In this document: piece by piece, positions 1 to 10,680 of the stretch
How positions within the stretch are numbered: the first letter of the stretch is position 1
How the letters are laid out: every line of letters begins with the position of its first letter
Translations under genes and position numbers: made by a program
Assembly (NCBI GenBank): GCA_004431415.1
Contig: QPMI01000157.1
Location: forward strand, 124,001-188,000
Direction of reading: 5' to 3'
Length of the DNA stretch: 64,000 bases
Source of the DNA: Cyanophora paradoxa
Lineage: Eukaryota; Glaucocystophyceae; Cyanophorales; Cyanophoraceae
Notes under the pieces: generated by a model
The model's input: the letters and a program-made list of their open reading frames with translations, nothing else
Told to the model about the DNA's origin: nothing
The model's database searches: none

Positions 1-1
1 T

Positions 2-655
2 ACTGTAAAGTTTTTCGACAAGCTCCAAGATTTTGCCTACAACTACAATAATACCATCCACTCAGCAACGGGGATGAAACCAGCAGAGACCACAGAGGTA
101 CATGTTCCTCTAATACTCGCAAAAGAAAACGAGAAATTCATGAAGTCAATTGAATATCTAAAAGACTATCCAGCAGGGAGCCACGTGAGAACTAAAATAG
201 AGAAGAGCCCATTTGCCAAACAAGGGAATAATTGGAGCCGCGAAATATTCACAATAGAAGGAGTGGAGGGGTTCAAATTCAAATTAAGGGACATTTCTGG
301 CAAACTAATAGATCGACTTTATGCCCACTATGAATTACAGAAAGTGGAAGCCGTGGAGTTCTTGGAAGCCCCATCAATTAATGTCATTGAAGAGGCAAAG
401 AAAGAGGCCAGAACAGAGCGACTGTTGGCCAGAGAGGGAATTGAGAGGGCTCCAAACGTGCCAGATAAACCATTATTGGAGGACAGAGCAGGGAAGAAGA
501 AGAAACAAGGGAGAGAGTTGGAAAGATTGAGGGTGGCAGGGACAGAGAGATTAGCAGGGGGAGCAGAGGCAGTAAGGTGGTATAGAGATTTCTCGAATTC
601 AAAGGAGACCTATGAAGCTCCAGCAATTTCCACGAGATCAAGGAGGAGGATTTGA
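2..655 (+). CDS. PLV integrase, C-terminal part (copy A)
   Basis: The frame is open from the window edge and ends at TGA at 653-655. It matches codons 238 to 455 of the complete integrase at 39892-41259 almost residue for residue. It covers the region after the catalytic DDE core, including a small SH3/chromo-like segment (around WSREIFTIEGVEGFKFKLRD) and a charged Lys/Glu/Arg-rich tail. Most substitutions against copy B are silent or conservative, for example Ala for Thr in the KVE-VEFL stretch, which fits recent amplification under constraint. The catalytic core is outside the window. Confidence 0.9.
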   Translation, partial: TVKFFDKLQDFAYNYNNTIHSATGMKPAETTEVHVPLILAKENEKFMKSIEYLKDYPAGSHVRTKIEKSPFAKQGNNWSREIFTIEGVEGFKFKLRDISGKLIDRLYAHYELQKVEAVEFLEAPSINVIEEAKKEARTERLLAREGIERAPNVPDKPLLEDRAGKKKKQGRELERLRVAGTERLAGGAEAVRWYRDFSNSKETYEAPAISTRSRRRI

Positions 656-659
656 GCAG

Positions 660-950
660 AGAGGAGGATGGGGGGATGGGGGGATGGGAAACCCATCCCC
701 TTGTACTCGAATAGAAAATTTCAAAAAACAAAAACAAAATTTGTTTTCTGAGAAAAGTCCCATCCCCCTGACTGAGTCCCATCCCCCTCCCATCCCCCTG
801 ACCAGATATCGTCACAAATCAACCAAATTTCATACATTTTCCCATCCCCCTGCCATCCCCTCTGCCATCCCTCCCATCCCCCTGCCATCCCCTCAAACCA
901 CCCTTTTACCAGACACTCCCATTCCCCTTCCATCCCCCTGACTATTCAAG
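660..950. repeat. C-rich minisatellite and short palindrome near PLV end (copy A)
   Basis: Imperfect repeats of CCCATCCCCCTG and TGCCATCCCC types. A short inverted repeat (GGGATGGGAAACCCATCCCC, about 675-703) lies at the gene-proximal side. One 32-bp unit fewer than the matching tract in copy B. No credible coding sequence. Confidence 0.85.
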
Positions 951-1013
951 ATATCTGTTTAAGAGAAAATGTAAAGAAATGAAAAGATGAATGGCAGTCT
1001 TAATTATGGATAG

Positions 1014-1106
1014 AGGCAGGAGAGGCAGGAGGGTTATATGTAAAATCCCACACAAGAGGGGATTCCTTAGGAAAGTTTACAAATAACCCTCCTGCCTCTC
1101 CTGCCT
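1014..1106. repeat. Subterminal stem-loop of PLV copy A
   Basis: Two perfectly complementary 24-bp arms, 1014-1037 and 1083-1106, built from AGGCAGGAG repeats and ending in GGGTTAT. They are separated by a 45-base loop. The same structure is at 41650-41742. Confidence 0.9.
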
Positions 1107-1228
1107 AATTGGTGCCGAATCCAAGCTTCTAATACCCCAGAGGCGGCCAACATACTGGTGCCAAAAAGACATGATTAATACCCTAAGACCTGAAATAAAT
1201 GCTTACTACCCTAGTACCTGAAACGCGC

Positions 1229-1303
1229 ACACATAGGGATACCCCTGATCCAAGCCTGTAGGCCGAAGGCCGGAGGGCTTGGATCAGGGGTATCCCTATG
1301 TGT
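1229..1303. repeat. Terminal palindrome of PLV copy A
   Basis: Perfect inverted repeat: 28-bp arms around a 19-base centre that itself contains GGCC-GAA-GGCC. Identical to 41865-41939. It defines the outermost bases of the element. Confidence 0.93.
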
Positions 1304-3893
1304 TACGGCCTGAAGCTCATGACCCTGAGCGAGAGTCAGTGCCAGGAACTTGATCGCATTTGGATGCGGGTCGTCAAGCACCACGGGAACCTCGCCGCCT
1401 CGACGACGAATTACGCGATCTGGAGCCACGGGGGGTACAGCCTCAAACGAACAGCCCACCTGCAAGCGGAGGCGCAAATCACAGAGGCTCAGATCCGGCT
1501 CTGCGCGCCAGAGGGCTCGCTGCTGGCCCGGGTTGTACGGCACCGGGTGCGCGCGCTGCAGGAGAAGCTTGGGGTGCCTCTGCTCCCGACCGAGTTCCTA
1601 AACGCGCCCGTCTCCAGCGACCTCGCCCGCAGAAACGCCCTGGCGGCGATCATGCCGCAGATGCAGCGCCGTAAGTACCGGCTGATGTCGAATCACGCGC
1701 GCTACGCGGCGTTCCGCACCTTGCCCGGGGCGAAGCCTTGGCCTGACCCGGAGCGCCTCGACCGGCGCTACGTCGTGGCAATGCACATCCCAAGAGCCGT
1801 CTTCAGCGTTGCAGCCCCTGCCCTGTACGGGGCGGGCGTGACGACCATGGACGCGGTGACAGCAGCGGACGGCGAGACCTTGCGAACCTGGCAGGACCTG
1901 TACATGGGTGCGCCCAAGGGGACGCTGCAGAAGAGCGAGCCTGCGTGGTGGCGTGAGGTGGCGAACGCGATCACGGTTGACGGGAAGAAGCTGCGGCACC
2001 CGATGCGGCGGGCGGGAGAGCGCGCGTCAGCCATGGCCTCGCTCCTCAGCGGGGCCCGGAAGGTGAAGTGGACGAAGGGCGCGTTCGTAGCCGTGTTTGA
2101 GGCGGAGCAGCTGCATGACGAATCTGCCGAGCCCCACGTGGGGCGAGTCATTACGTTCAAGTCCACGACGGGCAGCATACTAGCGTCGGAGTACCTGCTG
2201 GAGCACTGGGTGCCGGTGCCGAAGGGTGCGGACCCCGACGCGGAGAAAGAGGGACTCTACTGCCGGTGCGACGGTCACTGCCGGCACCCCGAAATAGAGG
2301 GGCGGACGAGCACGTACACAGCAGTGCAGGGGACAGGAAAGCAGTACTGGCACCATGACGACCGGTGCACGCGCAATGCTCCGTCGCGCTGCCCCGAAAT
2401 GAGTCAGTGCGACGGCTCGTGGGCGCACGGGAAGGGCTGGTGGGAGGAGGAGGATACCCTCCTTGCCTTGGAAGGCGAACCGACGGAGGAGACGCCGGCG
2501 GTAGCGGCGGGGCAGGAGACGATGTCGAAGCGCGGGCGCAAGCAGGTCGCCCTGCGACCGACCTTGGAGTACTACGACCCGGGCCTGCGCACGCAAGACG
2601 ACGAGAAACGCAGGGCGCTGCTTCTCCAGGCCCGCGTGAAAGCCGTCCAAGATGGTGACGAGCGCTTCCTCCGAGAGCAGCTGAGCCCGGAGGCCGAGGC
2701 CGCGCTGCAGGCCGCGCTGGAAGTAGCTGCGGCGGCGGTGCCGGGAGCCGAGCCGCGGGACGAGGCACAACCTGTGTCCGACTCAGCAGAGCAAAGCGAG
2801 CTCTATTACGCGGGCGGAGCGCCGCGCCACTGGGACTCCCGGGCGGCGCAGGAAGGGGTCACCCTCACCGTTTACTGGCAGCACATGCTGGCAAATTGGG
2901 AGCAGATCGAAGAGGCGGAACTCGCGAAGCTCGGCCGTCGCCCGGGGAAACTCGAGCAGTGGATATGGACGGACGGGAGCCTGAAGAAGGGTCAGACGGA
3001 AGGGGCGCACGCGGGCCTCGGCGTCGTGAGCCCGGCAGAGTTCCCGGACGGGACCGTGGCGAACCACCCGGAATGGGCAGGCACGTACGTTGGCAGGCTG
3101 CGCGGGCTTCAAGAGAACAACAAGGCTGAGCTCCAGGCTGCGATCGTCGCAGACGTGCTCGCGGCGCAGGGGGTGCGCCTGCACACGGACAGTCAGAACG
3201 TCTGCACGTGGTTCGATAAGTTCGTGCTGAATGCGCACGATATGCACATGCGAGACTACATCCGGAACACGTGCAGCGCTGAGCTGTACGCGTGGTCCAA
3301 GTTCCGCGCCCTGGTGATGGCCATGGGACGGGATCGGCAGCGGCCGGCTGCGGTTATCAAGGTCAAGGCGCACAGCGACGAGGATATGCACGAGCTAAAC
3401 GACGCCGCCGACAGAGCGGCCGATCAAGGCGCGCACCTGGAACAGGAGGAACTGGACGAGAACATCTTCCTGCCGCCCGAGTTCAGCATGCCGGCAGTGC
3501 TGACGATCGAGGGACCGACCGGGATAGTCAGGCGAGTCGAAGGCGACCCCCGGCGGCACGCCGCTGTGCTTCACGCGCACCACACGCACTTCGCGTGGAC
3601 GAACCAGCTCAAGGCCGGGGAGTGGCTACGGCTGCCAGTGGACCATGGGGCCGTGTACGATCAGATGGCTATGGGGCCCCGCCGAGTCGGGGTGAGCCGG
3701 GAGAGCAACTGCTTCCGGGGTACGCACATGAAACTCGTGATGGGTACGGTGGCGACGGCCCTCGTCCGCAAGCGAGACGCGCCCGAGCTCTACAGCGAAG
3801 TGAACCCGGCAGGACTCTGTGCGCTCTGCAGCACGCGGGAAATCGATGGCGAAGGCCGGCCCCGGCTTGTGACTGGACCCGAGGAGACGCTGG
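1304..3893 (+). CDS. Retrotransposon polyprotein, part 1: RT thumb, Cys/His cluster, RNase H
   Basis: An open frame continues from the PLV junction, so the N-terminal reverse-transcriptase core is missing from the window. The first residues (YGLKLMTLSESQCQELDRIW) resemble the thumb region of non-LTR retrotransposon RTs. A Cys/His-rich cluster follows at about 2258-2420. An RNase H domain lies at about 2955-3430, with the acidic set visible as WTDGS, KAELQA, HTDSQ and DAADRAAD. The frame then enters a zinc finger (CALC) and is interrupted at 3893 by the foldback element, continuing at 13199 after one copy of the GCTGG duplication. The element encodes the enzymes for target-primed reverse transcription, assuming a normal RT upstream. 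High GC content separates it from the AT-rich PLV. Confidence 0.82.
3889..3893. repeat. Target-site duplication GCTGG, left copy
   Basis: GCTGG lies directly before the foldback element, and the same five bases lie directly after it at 13194-13198. Removing the element and one copy restores an open frame through a Cys-Cys-His-Cys zinc finger. Confidence 0.88.
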
Positions 3894-6417
3894 TAGATCG
3901 TCACTTTTGGCTCCAGGTACGTTCGGTACAAAATAGGTACAAAATAGGTACGTTGTCGTACCAGATTCGTACCGCCCACTGTACCGTGCACCGACGGTAC
4001 GGCGGGTGTACCGTCGGTGCGTTTGGTACGCGGCGGACTCGTTCGGTACACGTCGGTACGCTGCCGTACCGTCGGTACGCGTCGGTTCACGGCACCGTGT
4101 CCAAGCTGCACCAGAACGCACCGCCGGGAGCCAAAAGTGACGATCGGAGCCGCGCACCGGACTAGCGTACCAGTATACGTATATATACGTATATAGATGC
4201 GTACGCCGGCGGAGGGCGTCATTCCCCGCCGGCGCCGCGCCCACTTCTCAGCCCGGCTACTAGAGAGCCATGGCTAGCCCAGTTCTCGCCCAGCTAGCAG
4301 AACTAGAGATCTAGAGCCAGATCGCCACCAAAGATTTGCCAGGCTGGCTCTGGCGTACGCGTTCTGGCTAGAAATATATTTAAGCGTGGTATCTGATTCT
4401 TTGGGGGATGATCTATTTATCTATCTATCTACGATTCTGACTGTGAATACATCTTACTGGCCGCTGGTGGGCTCGTCTAGGCTGCACACACTGAAATTGA
4501 AACTGAAATTCTCTGCCTGCCGATTCTGACTGCGAATTCATCTGACTGTTCGATGGCGAACTCAACTAGGCTGTACAAACTGAAACGGAAACTGAAACTG
4601 AGTTTCGCTGCCTGCCGCTCCTCTGCATAGCCTAGCGGCGGCTACGCAAAAGTATGCGTGCGGGCCAGCAAGGAAAGGGACCGGGGGGGACGCGACTAGG
4701 GATTCACGTGGGAGGGGAGGGCGTGAAGCGATGCGGCCCGCGCGCGCTGTAGGTCGTGCGGCACCTCGCCGAGCCCGCTGCGCTGTGCGCATCGCGGTTA
4801 GCGAGCACTCGAATCGAGGCGGGATCGAACGGGCCGCTGTGCACCTCGGCCAGGAGAGGGAGCAGCAGACCGGCTCGAGCTTGCCCCGCGGCCAGGATCC
4901 CCGCGACCGCGACCGCGAGGGCGAGGGCGACGCGCTCGCTGCGCTCGGAGAGTCAATCGAAAGAAAAGAAGCGTGCGCGCCGGCAAACGACCGCACCTGC
5001 GCCCGAGCGGCCGCAAGCATGAACTTCGAGAGCGCCAGCAGCCACACGTCCGGCGGAGAGCGGCATGCGCTGCGCTGCGCACGTCGCCGGTGTTACAACA
5101 AGATCAATGGGCAAGCAGCGGAGACAAGAGCGAGCACCTGGCCTGCGGAAGAAGTCGCCAAGCGAACTGGGCGGTGGTCTTCTGCTCGCGGGGATCAGTC
5201 ACGCCCGCTCCCTGGCCCGCCAGCGGAGTGAGGGATTGAATCAAAGGAGAGGAAACGAAAAGCACCTTGCTTCGCCTCCGCAGCCACCGCCTACGTGCCG
5301 CGCGTGCCTGTCAGCGGCAGAACGCTCATTGGCGACAGCCGCGGGAGGAATGGACAACAAAGGCAACAAGGAGGTCGACAGCGATGCGTTCGCGAGCGTT
5401 CGCGGCCGCAACTGGGAGCCAGCCGCCCTGAAGCAAGGCTCTGCGTTTGAAATCAGGCGGGCGACAGGCGGCGAGAGGGGCAGAGGATGCAAGAAAGTAC
5501 CTTCGAGCATCGTTCGCGCTTGAAGCTGACGATGTTCGCTGCGGCGCCGCGGCGGCAGCAAGTCCGTTCGACCTGGTTTGAAAAGCGGCATCAGAGACGC
5601 GGGCAGCGCTGCGAGACCCCGGAGGAGCCAACGAACCGACCCGCTGTGAGAGTGAAGCGCGTCCGCGCGGCAGCCTTCCGTCGAGGCTGCAGCTGCTGGC
5701 AGCAAGGCATTTGAAGGCAGCAAGTTTGGGGTACACGACTGATGGGGGAAAAAGGCTTGCGAGGCCCACAGCGGCAGGGCCGCCGCGGCAGCCGCGCCGT
5801 AGTACAGCTTGTCGAGGCCACCTGAAGCGAATGCCAGCGGCTCTTGCGGTCCTCGCTCGCAGCGCCGCCCGCTGCGGCAACTTCGCGGGTGCTCGCAGCA
5901 CGCAGCGCGCGGCAGCTACGAGCATGCGAGCTTGTAACTACGGGTCCAGCTCCCCCCGTGGCGTCGTCCTTGCGCCGCGCCGATCTACATCTAGATCGAC
6001 CCGGCCCGCAACCCCGCGCCGGGCGACTTCGCCGCGCTGGCCGGCTTCTTTGCGTGGCTTTCAGCTCACTTACATCTGCAGTATCTCTACTAGACAGCCC
6101 CGCGGTCGATTTGGAGGGTTGAGGTGCACGCCGGCCGTGGATGCGGTTCTGGTCGCCGGCGGAGCTCTCTCGCATGTTTCGGTGCATAGAGCGTTTCTTT
6201 GAGATGCTAACACAGTGCCTCTGACTCTGGACTGGCAGGACGTTGCGTGAGCGCGCGGACCGACGCAACCTCCCGATCGGCGGTCGCCTCGGGTGCGCCT
6301 GCCAAGCACAGCATTGGGCCAGCGACGCGCGAGCGCGTGGCTGAAGAGGCCCAGACCGCCGGGATGGGTGAGCCGGCTCGGATCGTCGCAGTTTGGGAGA
6401 CATTCTTCTACACTGCC
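3894..6417 (+). repeat. Left arm of the foldback element
   Basis: About 2.5 kb, the near-perfect reverse complement of 10681-13193. Small differences include a few substitutions and rearranged GTAC motifs in the terminal unit. It contains CTAG/GATC-rich sequence near 4290 and 5-prime TATACGTATATATACG near 4170. The long open frames here are mirrored in the other arm and match no family I know. Confidence 0.9.
3896..4145 (+). repeat. Terminal unit of the foldback element, left
   Basis: About 250 bp bounded by its own inverted 19-bp repeats (GATCGTCACTTTTGGCTCC at 3896 and its complement at 4127-4145). It contains 14 GTAC tetramers, mostly as GGTACG or CGTACC. It resembles a small MITE used as an end module. 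Counterpart at 12942-13191. Confidence 0.85.
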
Positions 6418-6589
6418 TAGGTGAGCTGGCTGGGCCCGTGCGCGTCGCTGACGGGACGCGTACGCGTCGCTAACGGGGCGCGCCGGTAACGCAGGGGGTG
6501 CGGCAGGTGGGGACGCCGCTCGCGGGGCGGGGCGGATCTGGAGGCGCGGCAGGCGGCCCCGTGACTTCCAGGATAGGGCGGAGGCGCTT

Positions 6590-7985
6590 CCTGCGGTGCT
6601 GCGGGTCACAGAGCGGAGCGGAGGCGGGCGGAGGCGCGGCGGGCGGCCGCGCGGCTCTCCGGGCGATGCAAAGGCGCGGCGGCCGGCCGCGCGGCTCGCC
6701 GGGCGGGACGGAGGCGCGGCGGGCGGCGGCGGCGGCTCGCCGGGCGATGCAGAGGCGCGGCGGGCCGCCGCGCGGCTCGCCGGGCGGGACGGAGGCGCGG
6801 CGGGCGGCCGCGCGGCTCGACGGGCGGGGCAGAGGCGCGGCGGGCGGCCGCGCGGCTCGCGGGGCGGAACGGAGGCGCGGCGGGCGGCCGCGCGGCTCTC
6901 GGGGCGCGGCAGAGGCGCGGCGGGCGGCCGCGCGGCTCGTGGGCGGGGCGGAGGCGCGGCGGGCGGCGGCGAGGCTCGCGGGGCGGGACGAATACGCGGC
7001 GGGCAGCGGCGGCGGCTCGCGGGGCGGGGCGGAGGCGCGGCGGGCGGAGGCGCGGCGGGCGGCCGCGCGGCTCGTGGGGCGGGCGGAGGCGCGGCGGGCG
7101 GCCGCGCGGCTCGTGGGGCGGGGCGGAGGCGCGGCGGGCGGCCGCGCGGCTCGTGGGGCGGGGCGGAGGCGCGGCGGGCGGCCGCGCGGCTCGGCGGGCG
7201 GGGCGGAGGCGCGGCGGGCGGCGGCGGCGGCTCGCTGGGAGGGGCGGAGGCGCGGCGGGCAGCGGCGGCGGCTCGCGGGCGGGGCGGAGGCGCGGCGGGC
7301 GGCCGCGCGGCTCGTGGGGCGGGGCGGAGGCGCGGCGGGCGGCCGCGCGGCTCGTGGGGCGGGGTGGAGGCGCGGCGGGCGGCCGCGCGGCTCGACGGGC
7401 GGGGCAGAGGCGCGGCGGGCGGCCGCGCGGCTCGCGGGGCGGAACGGAGGCGCGGCGGGCGGCCGCGCGGCTCTCGGGGCGCGGCAGAGGCGCGGCGGGC
7501 GGCCGCGCGGCTCGTGGGGCGGGTGGAGGCGCGGCGGGCGGCGGCGGCGGCTCGCGGGGCGGGGCGGAGGCGGGGCGGGCGGCCGCGCGGCTCGCGGGGC
7601 GGAACGGAGGCGCGGCGGGCGGCCGCGCGGCTCTCGGGGCGCGGCAGAGGCGCGGCGGGCGGCCGCGCGGCTCGTGGGGCGGGGCGGAGGCGCGGCGGGC
7701 GGCGGCGGCGGCTCGCGGGGCGGGGCGGAGGCGGGCGGGCGGCCGCGCGGCTCGTGGGGCGGCGGAGGCGCGGCGGGCGGCCGCGCGGCTCGACGGGCGG
7801 GGCGGAGGCGCGGCAGGCGGCGGCGGCGGCTTGCAGGGAGGGGCGGAGGCGCGGCGGGCGGCCGCGCGGCTCGGCGGGCGGGGCGGAGGCGCGGCGGGCG
7901 GCCGCGCGGCTCGCTGGGAGGGGCGGAGGCGCGGCGGGCGGCGGCGGCGGTTCGCAGGGAGGGGCGGAGGCGCGGCGGGCGTTTG
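6590..7985 (+). repeat. GC-rich minisatellite, roughly 40-bp units
   Basis: About 35 imperfect units built around GGCGGGCGGCCGCGCGGCTCG and GGCGGAGGCGCGGC. All six frames are open over hundreds of codons because the unit lacks stop codons. The resulting Ala/Arg/Gly/Pro-rich translations are artefacts. The same family runs in reverse at 9720-10320. Confidence 0.92.
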
Positions 7986-8088
7986 CGGCGGGCGTTATCC
8001 TCAGCGCGGCGACTTCGCACTTCTTTGCACATGAGTCTCTAGCTGCCATCAAAAGGATACTGAGTTACTAAGTTAATGGCACATGTGA

Positions 8089-9710
8089 GCGCCCTCGACC
8101 TGACTCCTTCGCGTCGTTCGGGGCCGCGACTGCCCCCAAATATGCACCCCGCCCAATTTGAGGGCGGGGAATCCGAATCTGACGCTCCTACAAGCTCGTT
8201 CGTGCTCCTAAGCTCGGCGCGGGGAGCTTGCAATTCTTTGCACATGATCATGAGTCTCTTCACGCGATAAAAGAATATATACTGAGTAAGTAGCACCGAT
8301 GAGCGCCCGTAGACGATATCAGTGCTTGCAACTGTACATGCAGAGTATTTGACTCGAAGCTCAGGTCGCCCGGGCGCAGCTGCGGCGGGGAACAACTCCC
8401 AAATAGAGTTTTCCCGAGATCAATTTTGAGAGCCGATTCCCAGTACGCCCGTGCCTCTCTAGCTCACTTGCCGGCGGATGCGAGTCATTCAGTAGCGTCT
8501 TAGACAGGGCCTCGACGTGCCTACCGGCTGCCGGGCTTCTACTCGCACGCCCTGCCGCGCGGGAAGATCCTGAACAGCCCGCCAAAACTTATGGCGACTC
8601 GCCCTCCAAAATAATGCGCCGCGCGCTACGAGCTAGCCCCGGGCCTCCGGCGACCTCAGAATCAAATCCAGCACCTTCAAGAACCCCCGGGAGCGTCTCC
8701 GCACCCGGATGTAACTTGTCAGATAAGATGTTTTACTTGGTGATATTTGCCGACTAGGCCCCTTGGTACATGGTGGCAGGTTGGCAGTCTCAAGTAGCGC
8801 CCTCGACCTGACTCCTTCGCGTCGTTCGGGGCCGCGACTGCCCCCAAATATGCACCCCGCCCAATTTGAGGGCGGGGAATCCGAATCTGACGCTCCTACA
8901 AGCTCGTTCGTGCTCCTAAGCTCGGCGCGGCGAGCTTGCAATTCTTTGCACATGATCATGAGTCTCTTCACGCGATAAAAGAATATATACTGAGTAAGTA
9001 GCACCGATGAGCGCCCGTAGACGATATCAGTGCTTGCAACTGTACATGCAGAGTATTTGACTCGAAGCTCAGGTCGCCCGGGCGCAGCTGCGGCGGGGAA
9101 CAACTCCCAAATAGAGTTTTTCCCGAGATCAATTTTGAGAGCCGATTCCCAGTACGCCGTGCCTCTCTAGCTCACTTGCCGGCGGATGCGAGTCATTCAG
9201 TAGCGTCTTAGACAGGGCCTCGACGTGCCTACCGGCTGCCGGGCTTCTACTCGCACGCCCTGCCGCGCGGGAAGATCCTGAACAGCCCGCCAAAACTTAT
9301 GGCGACTCGCCCTCCAAAATAATGCGCCGCGCGCTACGAGCTAGCCCCGGGCCTCCGGCGACCTCAGAATCAAATCCAGCACCTTCAAGAACCCCCGGGA
9401 GCGTCTCCGCGCCCGGATGTAACTTGTCAGATAAGATGTTTTACTTGGTGATATTTGCCGACTAGGCCCCTTGGTGGCAGGTTGGCAGTCTCAAGTAGCG
9501 CCCTCGACCTGACTCCTTCGCGTCGTTCGGGGCCGCGACTGCCCCCAAATATGCACCCCGCCCAATTTGAGGGCGGGGAATCCGAATCTGACGCTCCTAC
9601 AAGCTCGTTCGTGCTCCTAAGCTCGGCGCGGCGAGCTTGCAATTCTTTGCACATGATCATGAGTCTCTTCACGCCATAAACACATACTGAGTAAGTGGCA
9701 TCTATGAGCG
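8089..9710 (+). repeat. Central tandem repeats, roughly 700-bp unit, 2.3 copies
   Basis: Units begin GCGCCCTCGACC at 8089, 8797 and 9498 (periods 708 and 701). The third is truncated near 9710. Units are near-identical apart from small indels. They form the loop of the foldback structure. No recognisable coding sequence. Confidence 0.9.
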
Positions 9711-9719
9711 CCCGGAGAC

Positions 9720-10320
9720 GATACCGCGCCCGCCGCCGGCCGCGCCTCCTGGGGCCGCCCTGCCCGGCGAGCCGCGCCCGCCGCCCGCTGTGCCTCCGCC
9801 CCGCCCCGCCGGCCCTGTCGCCGCCCGCCGAGCCTCCGCCCCGTCCCGCCGGCCCTGTCGCCGCCCGCCGAGCCTCCTCCCCGCCCGCGGGCCCTGTCGC
9901 CGCCCGCCAAGCCTCCTCCCGGCCCGCCGGCCTGTCGCCGCCCGCCGAACCTCTGCCCCGCCCCGAGAGCCGCGTCCACCGCCCGCCGCCTGCTGCGCCT
10001 TCGCTCCGCCCGCATGCTGCGCCCGCCGCCCGCCGCGCCTCCTGAGACTCTGAGACCGCCCCGCCCGGCGAGCCGCGCGGCCGCCCGCCGCGCCTCCGGC
10101 CCGCCCAGGGAGACGCGCCGCCGCGCGCCGCGCCTCCGCCCCGCCCGCGAGCTGCCGCCGCCGCCCGCCGCGCCTCCGGTCCGCCCGGGGAGACGCGCCG
10201 CTGCCCGCCGCGCCTCCGCCCTCCCAGCGAGCCGCCGCCGCCGCCCGCCGCGCCTCCGTCCCGCCCATCGAGCCGCGCGGCCGCCCGCCGCGCCTCCGCC
10301 CTGCCCGCGAGCCGCGCGGA
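9720..10320 (-). repeat. GC-rich minisatellite, inverted relative to 6590-7985
   Basis: Same unit family as 6590-7985 but read on the minus strand and shorter. It extends the palindromic symmetry of the element inward to the central repeats. Open frames here are compositional. Confidence 0.88.
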
Positions 10321-10329
10321 CGGGGGGCG

Positions 10330-10680
10330 GCGGGGGCGGCGGGGGGCGCACGGCGGCGGCGGTGAGGGCGGCGAGGGTGCGGTCCGAGACGCCCATGCGG
10401 CTCACGTCGAGCCGCTCCAGGCTGCGCGCGCCCCGCCCGTCGGCCCAGGTTCGGCCCGGAGCGGGGCGGGGCGGGGCGGGGCGGGGCGGGGCGGGCGGGC
10501 CTTGCGGCGTGCACGGCGATCGTGAGGCCGGCCTCGTCCGCCACGCCCCTGCGCGGGGCTCGCCGGGCGCGGGGCGCACGGGCAGTCCGGGAGGAGGGCG
10601 GCGAGGCGTGGCAAGGCGCCCATGGTCGCCGCCACCGCCCCGTCCTCCAGCCACCCGCTGCCCCGCCCGCTCGCTGGCGA
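10330..10680 (-). pseudogene. Probable captured host gene fragment with leucine-rich-repeat-like exons
   Basis: On the minus strand short stretches read like LRR units: LERLDVSRMGVSDRTLAAL (about 10372-10430), GVADEAGLTIAVHAA (about 10505-10550) and PRLAALLPDC (about 10590-10620). They lie in different frames with C/G-rich, intron-like sequence between them, as in the GC-rich host genes of this window. This segment has no mirror image in the left arm. I infer a transduplicated fragment of a host gene. The identification rests on pattern only. Confidence 0.4.

Larger units (their letters stand above)
1..1303 (+). mobile_element. Polinton-like virus copy A, right end only
   Basis: This is the right end of a second copy of the virus-like element that is complete at 14416-41939. 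It holds the 3' part of the integrase gene, a C-rich minisatellite, a subterminal stem-loop and a terminal palindrome, in the same order and orientation as 40605-41939. By eye the copies differ at roughly 2 percent of bases and by one 32-bp minisatellite unit, so they are separate insertions. The end at 1303 abuts a retrotransposon coding frame that continues from TAC at 1304, so this copy interrupts the reverse-transcriptase region. The left end lies outside the window, so the target duplication (expected to begin TACGGC) cannot be checked. Confidence 0.93.

Noticed and set aside
4562-6403. Protein-coding genes in the foldback arms
   Set aside because: Open frames occur on both strands and are mirrored in the other arm, without domains, codon pattern or start context that favours any of them.
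6070-8052. Long open frames of 490 to 660 codons on both strands in the GC-rich repeat
   Set aside because: They arise because the roughly 40-bp GC-rich unit has no stop codon in any frame. Translations are Arg/Ala/Pro/Gly repeats without domain structure.
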